From: Moniliella sp. 'wahieum'
Lineage: Eukaryota; Basidiomycota; Moniliellomycetes; Moniliellales; Moniliellaceae
Direction of reading: 5' to 3'
Assembly (NCBI GenBank): GCA_003971905.1
Contig: RSEE01000039.1
Coordinates: 497,501 to 561,500 of the forward strand
Length of the DNA stretch: 64,000 bases
Positions 55,199-64,000 of the stretch are shown piece after piece. The notes beneath the pieces were generated by a model. It did not search any database, had not been told where the DNA came from, and saw nothing but the letters and a program-made list of their open reading frames with translations. The translations under genes were made by a program, and so were the position numbers. How positions within the stretch are numbered: the stretch's first letter is position 1; every line of letters starts with the position of its first letter.

Positions 55199-57793
55199 AT
55201 GAGCGCGCAAGCCTGGTCGCTGGACAAGTGGCTGCCCAGCATGCCCCTCTGGACGACGCTCAGCGCAGTCGGCCGCTCGATTAGCCACATGGCAGAGCAA
55301 GCGCCCCAGCGGTGGCATCAGCTCCCGTCGCCTCCTCTTTCTCCCGCCCCAGTGGCCAAACTGCAGCCGGGGGTAGAGGTCGAGGCTGAGGCTGGGGCTG
55401 AGGCAGGCGCTAAGCGTGCTGCCGATGCCATCCCCCAGATTCCACCAGACGCCGACCCAGACCAGACTGATGTCCACTCGTCTGCCCTGTCTCTACCCGC
55501 CCAGGCCGACTCACCCGCCGCGCTCTCCCACTGGCTTGACGCGCTCCGGTCCCATGAGCGGGCTGCGCGCGAGGCGCAACTATCGGCGTCGCTCCAGAAG
55601 GTCGCCGACACTCCAGTGGGCTGAGAGTGTGCTGAGCACGGCCCCTCTGAGACGCGGCGGTGCAGACGCTGGCCACCCTCAGCACCAATGTGCGCGCCAG
55701 CACAACCCCCATCCGCGCCTCTTCCTCCGCTGCGGTCGATGCATTGGACCGCCTCGCCGCCCTCACCCAGGGGATCGAGGAACGCAAAACCTACTTTGAC
55801 ATGCTTACTCCCGTTACCCGCCTCCTCTCGGCCCCGTCTCCCGACTTGGCCCTCGTTGCCTCCCCCGAGTTCCTCCAGGCCTGGGACAAGATCGATTCAG
55901 GGCTACGGTTCATGATGGAGCATCCCACCTACTCGGAAGGTGCGCGTTACCACGCTCTTTTCCAGCACTCGGCTGTCCGTGCTGCTGGTCTGACCAGGAT
56001 GTGGCTGGCGCGTTACGCGGCCCACTGGGCCGAAGACGGTGCCCGCGCCCTGTCGCAGGGGGCACTGAGAAAAGGAGATGCTCGAGTCCCCCTGTGGTAG
56101 AAGCGCTCTTTGGGCCCGAGGGAACCAAGGCGCCGTTGGTACGAACGCTGTTTGAGCAACTCGAAGTGCGGGCCAAGGCTCCATCTGACCCATCCTCGGC
56201 CCAAGGGGACAAAATTGGCGTACCGGGGATCCGAGAAGTACTGATGGAGTGTCGTGCAGCGCTCTACTCTGCCCGCGAGGGCCTGCTCGCGCCTGTGCTT
56301 GCCACCCTCTTGAGCGATGTGGTAGCCTCTTCCTTGGCCTCTTCCACCCAACAGGGGAGAACGAACAACGCCTGGCGCCCCTCTGGGCCATCCTCCATTC
56401 TGCTTCCAGTGTTGGACAAGGAGACAGCGGCTGTTTCTGCCCTATTGGACACTACGTCCATCTCCTTTGGAAGGAGAAAGTGCGAAAAGCGCGTTGGACA
56501 CGCATCTCGACCGCATCTTTACAGTTGCTGTGCAGCGGGCTGCCAAACAGGCTCTTCACACCATTGCCCCACCCGGACAGACCAGTGCGGAGGACGTGCT
56601 TCGGACACTGACTCCACTCTTGCGCGAGCTCCTCCAACAGGCCAAGACACTCGCACCACCAATCCGGGGCGTATTCTCCACGTCTATCGCCCCGCCCTTG
56701 GGGAGGTGCGTGGCGTACTCCTTCGTGCGTTGGAGGGCAAAGTACGAGGGATGAGTGGCTACGTACCCAAAGCTGGCGATGGACTACCCTCAACGAATTG
56801 CCGCACGCGTGCCGCGACACTCACGCTCCCTCCCTCGTGTCGAAGGCGCAAGCGCTTGCCCGCCCAGCCACAAGGGGGGGTGAGCATCGGGGGTGCGGGG
56901 GTGCTCGATGCGGCTAATCTGTCGCAGCGTCCTTCGCAAGAGGAAGGCCTGTTCCTCTTGCCCCCGGCGAGGAGGGGGAGACGTTGGGGCCAAACCAAGG
57001 GCACCTGGTACCCACCTTTCAAAACAGGCTTTCTGTTGCTGGCACGGACCTGGGACGTGTTGGACGAGGCGTCGCTGCTCCGTGCGGGGGACCAAGTCTC
57101 GATGGGGGTGCTTCAAGCTCTCAAAGCGGGGCGGCCAGCATGGCATCGGCCAAGGGCGGCACGGCCAAGCTAAGGACGACAGCAGGTGGTCTTGGGCGAC
57201 GCCACCCCTCTTCTGCTGCGTCATGTTTTTGCTCCTCCGGGAGACGGTGGCCAGGTTCACGTGGCAGCGGACCGTGTGAAGGCGGATCCGCTACGGCGCC
57301 TGCTCTACGCCGCTCCCACCCACGAGGAAGAGGCCGCAGCGGCCACTGCTTCGACTGCGGCGGCGGCCCACGGCGACGCCAACTCTGGATCTGGCCTCGG
57401 TTGTGGGCACGCTCAATTCCCTCTGGAGCGGCCGCTTCTGGAGCACTCCAGCCAAGGGCAAGCAGAGGAGGCTGAGCCGGCCGGCCTCGCCGCTGGCGCA
57501 TGGCCCGCTCGAGACAGAGTTGCACTCGATCTCAGCGCGCTTGGTCCAGCGCACATGCGCCCCCTTGCGTCCACCTCGAGGCCGGGCCCTGTGGCCCAGC
57601 ACAGCCTGGACCAGGCGGCAAGCCAGCTGGGCAGTACCTCGACGACGGCCTCGCTCGCCGCACCCTCCTTGTCGCGGCGGCAGAGGAGATGCAGCGGCGT
57701 GGCAGACGCAGGTGCCCTCCCCGACCGGCCCGCTCTCGCGGGGTGGACTATGACGAACTAAGCGCAACGCGCTCCCCATTCGCGTGGCCGTAG
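55199..57793 (+). CDS. Conserved oligomeric Golgi complex subunit 3 (Cog3)
   Basis: Lobe A subunit of the COG tethering complex for retrograde vesicles within the Golgi. It starts at the ATG at 55199 (MSAQAWSLDKWLPSM). After a disordered, acidic linker come SHWLDALRSHERAAREAQL and an N-terminal coiled coil (AVDALDRLAALTQGIEERKT). The family signature follows: YFDMLTPVTRLLSAPSPDLA, FLQAWDKIDSGLRFMMEHPT and YSEGARYHALFQHSAVRAAG. Downstream pieces are ALFGPEGTKAPLVRTLFEQL, IREVLMECRAALYSAREGLL, HLDRIFTVAVQRAAKQALHT and SAEDVLRTLTPLLRELLQQA. Around 57420-57700 VVGTLNSLWSG and RTLLVAAAEEMQRRG lie in different frames; the frame ending at 57793 is taken as the end but this is uncertain. Six or more frame changes. 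About 860 residues, close to the usual size. Confidence 0.85.
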
Positions 57794-58146
57794 ATGCAGG
57801 TTCACGTTGCTTCCATAGAGCTTGTGTGTTGCGCGAGAAGACACCGCTACGACAAGCAGCCTCCTCCACGCAGATCGGCGCCCAACGCATCCGCCCGCAG
57901 CCTGCCCCAAGCCGGGGGGCAGGCGGGGCGAACGTTTGGGGCGCCACTTGCAGCTTGGGGCGCAGGAGGAGAGGACCATGTCCAATCTCCACTTGCGTTA
58001 TAAGCGAGCTGTCGACATCGCTTTCCCTTTTTCTTGGGGGTGTTTGGTCTGGCGACTAGGCTGGACTTCATGCTTCCTCAATTCGCCACCACCACACATG
58101 GACGCTATTATGAGCCCCCTCCCCCTCCCCCCGAGGCGACCTCGAG
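57794..58146. other. Spacer between COG3 and the coiled-coil gene
   Basis: About 350 bases. Composition shifts towards AT at its right end. It may contain the first codons of the next gene in another frame. Nothing else recognised. Confidence 0.45.
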
Positions 58147-59680
58147 ATGCGCAACGACGTTCATCACCAGAAGGACCTATTGGAACTCGAGGCCGAGTCA
58201 CTGCGCCGTACCGAACATGCTCTCCAGCAACGCGAGGGAGAGCTCGCTCGCCGCGAAGCGGTGCTGGATCGGCGCAAACAGGCATTTAATGTAGCCATCC
58301 AAGTCTTCCAAACCGAATACCAACGCATTTCTGCATCCTACGAGCGAATGCACAGGCTCACAGCCTCTGGTTGCATACCTCCGCAAGCATTCTCCTTGAC
58401 TCTTCCCGTGTCTACACTCGCAACCCAAACCTTCACCAATTGGGGCAGGAAGGCACAATGGCAATCCTACTCAGACCTTTCTTCAGCATCTCCTCTTCCA
58501 AGCCCGACTTCTGGCCAAGAACTGGGAATGGTCGTCAGTGGAGAAAGCTACCAAGACCACGAACAGTACTTTCTCGGGCAGAGGATTATATGTAGATCCA
58601 CCAGTTTTATAAGCAAGGTGCAAAACCATTCCAACAGACTTCTTTCAGAGCTAACAACCATGCGCACCGTACAACAGATCAGATCGATGGTTCCCCTTCA
58701 AGACACGACGGATCATCCCTGCCTTACGCAACCTGGCCATGGATTCGGGACCCGCAACAGAGTGCGATTGGTTCGACATGATACCCAGTGCTTTCAAGCC
58801 TGCTCCCTTGGCCCATCCGGTGGACAAACTCCTGGCCTCAGAAGCAAAACACAAATGACAGTCCAGATATCGAGAAGGCCGAGGAGGAACCAGCAGCGGC
58901 TGATGCCTCCATCCCTTTGGGTGCTTCCGAACTACAGTTGAATGCCTCTTTACTTCCCTCTCGTTCCAAGTGCGAAACCACGGAGGGGCACCTAATGCAG
59001 TCTCTCGGTTAATACTCGTGATGGGGTCGAAACTAGCCCAGCCATGCCTGAGTCCTCCAGTGCAGACTCTGTCACGCCATTGCCGCTCGAGAAGAATACC
59101 GCCCCTTCCATGTTATCGCCTGAGAGTACAACAGATTTTGCATTTTCCACAAGACTCGGACGAAGACGCGACCATCACTTCCGTTAAACAGACGCTTTGT
59201 CCTTCCAGAAACCTTTAGTGAATGGGGTGATGGACTCTGCAATTCATTCGCTAGAACAGGGCGATTCCCATTCCATCCTTGGAGGGACGCTATACGTGTG
59301 GCTTCCCCGCTCGGGCCCAGCCGCCCAATCGACATGTGCCCCCTCAACCCGGAAGCACAAGGTTCTTCACGTGCTCAACCTAAAGATGTGAACGTCTCCC
59401 CCACTCAGAACATCAGCAGCCGCTCCCGTCTGTCGTTTCCTTGCACCCCCCCACCCTGCTAGGTCCAGAGTTCGGAGGGAGCCCACTGATTTCAGAAGAA
59501 CCGGTGCGAAGGTCGGCTCAACAGGTACGAGTTCATTTCAGTAAGGAGGCTGGCAACCGTGTCAAGCCTGTGTACACGCCTTCCCCACCCCCAAACTTTC
59601 AGGCTCAACGTACACGACCAGTACACAAGTCCCGAGGTTCTTCGGCCTCAGCCTCACGTCTGAAAGGTCAATGCTAAACC
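58147..59680 (+). CDS. Hypothetical coiled-coil protein
   Basis: Not recognised. From the ATG at 58147 (MRNDVHHQKDLLELEAESLR) the first 70 residues form a charged coiled coil with heptad-like spacing (REGELARREAVLDRRKQAF, VFQTEYQRISASYERMH). This is followed by Ser/Thr/Pro-rich sequence without domains. The reading then switches between frames (for example KAEEEPAAADASIPLGASEL from 58860 and RVHFSKEAGNRVKPVYTPS from 59525), so several frame errors or short introns are likely. The exact end is uncertain; 59680 is a stop in one frame. It lies in a stretch more AT-rich than its neighbours, like the hypothetical genes at 33 and 42 kb. A functional guess would not be supported. Confidence 0.45.
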
Positions 59681-60278
59681 CGTTCCCTTTGTCGCAACCA
59701 CTTCTCTCAGGGAAAGAATCAAGCCAAGGCGACGACGAACACAGTGATTGCATTTTTGTTGCCTAAAGTCCACAATCTCCCGCTTGGCTCTGGCCAACAT
59801 CCTGACACACCCACACCCACCCCCGACCCCGACAAGAACGTCGCACCCTCATTCATCTTGCGCGAACACCAGTCCCAGCCGCAGTTGGGGCCCTCCCGCA
59901 GATGAACTTAAAATTGAACTCGGTGCCAGAACTACGGGCCGGAAAAACAGACGCGCAGACTGAGCTTTGCGATGCTCTTCCTCTTCAGCAGAGCCCTTGG
60001 TCCGACAGGGTGACCATAAGCCTTCAACTGAGCTCAAGTGAGGGTAGGGATAGCAATAGACGGCGCGATGCCTGTATCGTTGCAACCGTTTAACATACTC
60101 TTCTGCTGCTTTGGATCGTAAACTCCCTTCTTGGTCCAGCAACTGTTCCTTTTTGTCCCATCCCGTACAAACGTTTGTTCTTACCTGCGTGTAGGTTGCC
60201 AATAATAGGGCGAGGAGATACAATCGGGGCATTTAGGTTACATTCGACCCCCAAATCATCCAGCGGGGGAATGGGATA
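59681..60278. other. Spacer, right end of the third AT-richer island
   Basis: About 600 bases. Small frames on both strands look partly protein-like (59902-60093, +) and could belong to the coiled-coil gene, but no model is supported. Confidence 0.4.
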
Positions 60279-60849
60279 TCATCTAAGTGGCTCGGGATCT
60301 GGAACCTCGTCGGCCAGGGAGGCGAGCTGGACGATGGTTGGAAACGGTTGTCCGACCCTTGGTACGGAACCCGGATATGCAATCATGTTGGTCTCGTCCA
60401 CCCAGCCACTCTGCAACCGTTGTCTTGTCGTCCTTGTTGCCCTGTCGGCACGAAGAAAGACGAGCTCCGCCTCATCTGCGCCCGTGGGGGGGGCGCGCCC
60501 GGTATACGCCCACGTCGGCCACCGGGTCCAGCTCGTCAAAACGAACTGGCACCTGTCTCGGTGGGAGGGACCTCTGCGACAGCGGCCAGTGCCTCGAGCG
60601 CCTCCCGCTTCAGCTCCTCGACCCTCGTCGCGGGGCCGACGGGAAGGACGAGGGTGAGCTTGGCGTACTTGATCCGCAGGGGGAAACAGACGGCGCGGCG
60701 CCCAGGGTTTCGGGCTGGGGTGGATGGATGGAGAAGGAGTCAGAAGAGGCTGTGCGTGCATGCGGGGCGGGGGGGGGCACTCACCATCGGGGCAGGCTTG
60801 GACGCGGTCGGTTGGGGCCGGCAGGAGTGGCGGCGCTGCCCTGGATCAT
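60279..60849 (-). CDS. Small protein with ubiquitin-like fold (tentative)
   Basis: The most ordered part, read on the minus strand from about 60690, is LRIKYAKLTLVLPVGPATRV, EELKREALEALAAVAEVPPT, then FDELDPVADVGVYRARP and GWVDETNMIAYPG. This is a strand, Thr/Val turn, amphipathic helix, then two more strands with an xLGWxDE-like end, as in beta-grasp ubiquitin-like proteins of fungi. It ends SLADEVPDPEPLR with the stop at 60279. Two frame changes interrupt it. Upstream, a donor-like GTGAGT near 60783 and a CAG acceptor near 60718 suggest a small first exon that could start at an ATG at 60849 (MIQGSAATPAG). It shares a divergent promoter of about 260 bases with TTC27. The fold assignment is inference; function unknown. 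Confidence 0.45.
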
Positions 60850-61112
60850 TAAACGACGCCAGTGCTCCGGTCGATATCAATGCGCGTCTAACCCTACTGC
60901 CTCCCGATGGGATCTGCCCGGGTGGACATCGGGGCGTCGTGAACGCAGTTCCGCGCCCGGTTGCACCGACTTTTTTTTGGCGGCGAGCTTCGGCCGCACC
61001 ACACTCGGCGAGCAACCAACCACACGCAGCAGCAGCCGCCGGACATAAGCGCCCGCTACACACCCGCTCGCCTCCACCACGTGCTGCTCGCTGCCGCTGG
61101 GCTGGGCTGGGA

Positions 61113-64000
61113 ATGACGACGCTCGACACGCTGTGGCGCTCCGCCGCCGCGCTGCCTGCGCACCACACCGCCGCCATCCTCGGCGGACGCGGTGGAGGCG
61201 CAGCTGCGCTCCCCGACCGCCGCCGCCCTCTTCCGCCCCTTTGCGCTCGCCCCCCCCGACGCCCAGCACCTGGACGCGCTCCAGCTCCCCCTTCCCTCGG
61301 ACCCCGTCGAGACGCTCCAAGTCGCCTGTGCCAGCCTTCTTTCCTTTGTGCAGGCCAACTGGACCGGCCCCGAGCTCTCCTTTCGCGCCGCGGACCTCTT
61401 GGCCGCCGCGGCCGAGCCCGCCGTTGATGCCACCGCCCTCCAAAACGGCGTCACCGACGCCCTCTCCCGCGGAGGCGAGCCTGCGTACCATCTTGCCACC
61501 GACTCCTTCTTCCTTACTTCTCCCTTCGTGTGTTGGACCAACTCGCCCCGACCGTCACTGGCGAATTGGCGATCTGGTTACCTGGTGGCGCTTGCGTGCT
61601 GCCAATGTCCTCAATCGCGTCTTGGACAGCGCAGTGTCTCTCCGGACGATCTGCAACGCGCGGTCACTGCCACCGCCACTTGGCTTCATGAGGCGGCGCA
61701 GGGCCCCGACCAGCGCTTCTGGAAGGATGTTGCTGCCCGTTTCAGCCTCGAGCAAGGGCTGCTGCTCCAACAGTTGGGTCTGACCCTGGATGCCGAGAGT
61801 AAATTCACTTCCTCGGCTCAACTGGACGGGCTGGTGTACCAGCTGACTGGTGCGCTGGGAAAGCGAACCAAGTGGCAAAAAGAGGCCAAGACGCAGCTCC
61901 TTCTCTTGGCTCGGTCCCGGGACGAGGCGGTGGAGGAAGAACAAGCTTGCCGCCCGGAGCAGACAGCTGTTTCCTCCACCCCCAAAGCCCAGCGGGACGA
62001 GGTTACTTCCGGATTCAAGGCGGCGCCGAGTGAGAGCCAGGACCCAAGCATGCCTTCCAACTACCACTTGAACGATGACACATTGCTGGAACAGACCCAG
62101 TTTACTTCGGTGCAGGACAGCTCGAACGAGCTCCCTGCGGCGTTGCGTGGGGTAGATCCCAATGCCCAGCCTCCGCTCACACCCTTTGATCAGGCTATTC
62201 TGCTCGCCCTCGCGCTCAACTTACAGGGTTCCTCAGCGGACGCCATGCTAACGGCCGAGCAGATGGGAGCGTATGTTGACCGCGTCCTGCTCCACCCGAT
62301 GAACTGGTCGGTATACACCATGGGCCTCCTCCTTCGCTCCCGCCCGAGGCCAATCGTACGCGTACTATCGAACGTAGCGTGCTCCAGCTTCAAGCGCTTC
62401 TGGACCAAATGGACACTGCCGACTCGACCGCTGCGGAGCGGCTGCGGCTCTTTTTCATGCTTGATCTCCCGCCACGCTGGGGCTGCAAGCCGAGCTGGCT
62501 CAACGCTACCTTTCCATTGGCTCCATCCGCTCTGCGCTCGAAATCTTCTCGACGCTAGAGATGTGGGAAGAGGTGGTACGGTGTCTCCAGCTGCTTTCGC
62601 GCCAACAGGAGGCCACCGAGTTGGTCCACGATCTGCTAGCGGGCAAGAAGGTGGAAGCAGAAGAGGTTCTAGGCCGCCGCCGGGTCGAGGCCCAAGCTCA
62701 CCCAGCCCCCCAGCTGGGTGCTGCACGCCTTGCCAAACTCTGGTGCTTGCTGGGCGACTTGGAGCCTGATCAGGCCGAGCAACATTACACCCAGGCCTGG
62801 TCCCTTTCCCACCACCGCTCTGCCCGCGCCGCCCGGTCCCTTGCGGGCGCAGCGTTCCAGCGCCATGATTTCCCCAGCGCCATCACCCGGTTCACCCGCG
62901 CCCTCGCCTCAACCCGCTTTACGCCAAGGCTTGGTTCGTCCTTGGGTGCGCGTACATGCGCCAAGAACAGTTTGGGATGCGGTGGCCTCCTTCCGTCGCT
63001 CCACTGCCTTGGACGAAGAAGATGCTGAGGCTTGGAACAATCTTGCGTCTTGTTACCTTCAGCTCGATGGTACTGCTGCAACCGCGTTGCTCGAGGGCAA
63101 GACTCAGGTCGATGCCCTCCCTGGCCGGCGGGAGGCACATGCCACCGAGGCGGAAGAGAGCGACGAGGAGGAACCCAGTACGCCTCTGCCCCAAGCAGGC
63201 AAGATGAAGAAGTTGGCCCACAAGGCCCTGTCGCACGCTCTCACCCACAAGCGCGACTCGTGGCGCGTCTGGACCAATTACTTGATTGTCAGCATTGACG
63301 TTGGCGATTTCTTCGAGGCTGCCCATGCGCTGGGACGGGTAGTTGAGATCCGTGCTGCCGGCGGCGGTGCCGATGGGCCGGACCCAACGATGACACGGCA
63401 CGTGGAGCGGACGAACGGGCAGCAAGGAGTTCGCTGCAACGGCTTGTTGGCGCGGGCCTGTGCGGGCCGGCAGACGGCTACCCACACGAAGCCAGGAGGG
63501 GCAGGCCGGGTCCAGGTAGCCAGGCCGCCGCGACGGCCGCGGCCAGTGCGGCGCAATGCGCGTACTTTGCCTCCGCTCGGTGTTTACCCTGTTTGACACG
63601 GTCCTGCTCCCGCGTGAGCGACAGCTGTCCCTATGGCAACTCTATGCGCGTCTGCTGCTGTTCCAAGGCGCGCACCGGCGGTGCATTGAGGCCCATATGC
63701 GTGCCGGCGCGCGTCCGCACCCGCAGCCGCCGCCGACGACAATGCGCTCACCCTCCCGCTTCTCGAGACGGGTCGGAACTGTTGACGGAACAACGGAGGG
63801 ATGGAGAACTTGGCCCTTCGTCCGGCCTTGGCCGCACCTACCATTGCGCTCGATAGCCCCGACTTGCCCTCCTCCGACCGAGCCCCGCTCGACCCGGCAC
63901 CAGCGATGAAGGACTGGAAGTTCAAGGCTCGCTCGCTCGTGCGCCCTTTGTTGCTCACGCGCGCGAGACTATGAGGGCACGGCCGAGTGGGACGCCTTGG
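61113..64000 (+). CDS. Tetratricopeptide repeat protein 27 / Emw1, cut by window end
   Basis: Conserved eukaryotic TPR protein; yeast Emw1 is essential and linked to cell-wall integrity and protein quality in the cytosol. It starts at the ATG at 61113 (MTTLDTLWRSAAALPAH). The N-terminal half is helical (VETLQVACASLLSFVQANWT). The family core is LTGALGKRTKWQKEAKTQLL, YHLNDDTLLEQTQF, LTPFDQAILLALALNLQ, RVLLHPMNWSVYTMGLLLRS. Then RYLSIGSIRSALEIFSTLEM, WEEVVRCLQLLSRQQEA and TPR repeats (HDFPSAITRFTRALA, EDAEAWNNLASCYLQLDGT) lead to HALTHKRDSWRVWTNYLIV. The last bases code KDWKFKARSLVRPLL and YEGTAEWDAL, which matches the C-terminal end of the family, so only a few codons are missing. Many single-base frame changes, for instance near 61187, 61530, 62345, 62910 and 63960. 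Confidence 0.92.

Noticed and set aside
13099-57793. A functional secretory-pathway gene cluster
   Set aside because: Although many neighbours act in ER/Golgi traffic, they are on both strands, interspersed with unrelated genes and are general housekeeping families; coincidence is sufficient.
5314-64000. Genome-wide programmed +1 frameshifting
   Set aside because: No common slippery codon or downstream stop was seen at the examined sites; they coincide with short homopolymers of different bases.

Overview
The window is nuclear DNA of a fungus, most probably a GC-rich basidiomycete. The genes have one to three short introns (47-122 nt, GTRNGT donors, CAG/TAG acceptors). The gene set is fungal: a Chs7-type chitin synthase chaperone, an Rsc1/Rsc2-type bromodomain-BAH protein, a Lam-type GRAM/VASt sterol transporter, Avl9, Sgf29, a PXA-domain protein and a Stealth-family phosphotransferase like those of basidiomycetes. 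I cannot place it below phylum. No tRNA, rRNA, CRISPR array, prophage or retroelement was recognised.

Layout (+ rightwards, - leftwards): PH-domain protein (+, 2.4-5.0 kb); fructosamine-3-kinase (-, 5.3-6.3); CLU1 (-, 7.4-11.8); YOP1 (+, 13.1-14.2); RSC1-like (+, 15.8-18.3); a 2.8 kb repeat-rich spacer; LAM sterol transporter (+, 21.2-24.3); the N-terminal part only of an m-AAA protease (+, 24.9-25.9); CHS7 (+, 26.4-27.7); Stealth phosphotransferase (-, 28.7-30.2); an AT-richer island with one disordered-protein gene (30.7-35.4); AVL9 (-, 35.4-37.6); mitochondrial L7/L12 (-, 38.2-38.8); a type II membrane protein resembling PC-esterases (-, 39.2-40.6); a second AT-richer island with a fold-back element (40.7-43.1); RAD51 (+, 43.7-44.9); TRAX (-, 45.1-46.2); SGF29 (+, 47.2-48.5); PQ-loop protein (+, 49.6-51.1); PXA protein (+, 51.4-53.9); ABM-domain protein (-, 54.3-54.7); COG3 (+, 55.2-57.8); a coiled-coil gene in a third AT-richer island (58.1-59.7); a small ubiquitin-like protein (-, 60.3-60.8); and TTC27/EMW1 (+, from 61.1 and cut by the window end).

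Many products serve the secretory pathway and membrane contact sites (Yop1 ER shaping, Lam sterol transfer, Chs7 ER export, Avl9 and COG3 Golgi traffic, PXA, PQ-loop, Stealth glycan phosphotransfer). Others serve mitochondria (CLU1, bL12m, m-AAA fragment) and chromatin or DNA repair (Rsc1, Sgf29, Rad51). This is an ordinary scattered eukaryotic gene order, not a biosynthetic cluster.

Nearly all conserved genes are interrupted by single-base frame changes, several at homopolymer runs, while protein similarity continues in the next frame. RAD51 and the ABM gene are clean exceptions. I read this as consensus error in the assembly, not mass pseudogenisation, so coordinates are outer limits of each gene rather than one open frame. 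The most unusual DNA is a near-perfect 118-120 bp inverted repeat at 42.0-42.3 kb flanked by a 4-bp direct repeat.
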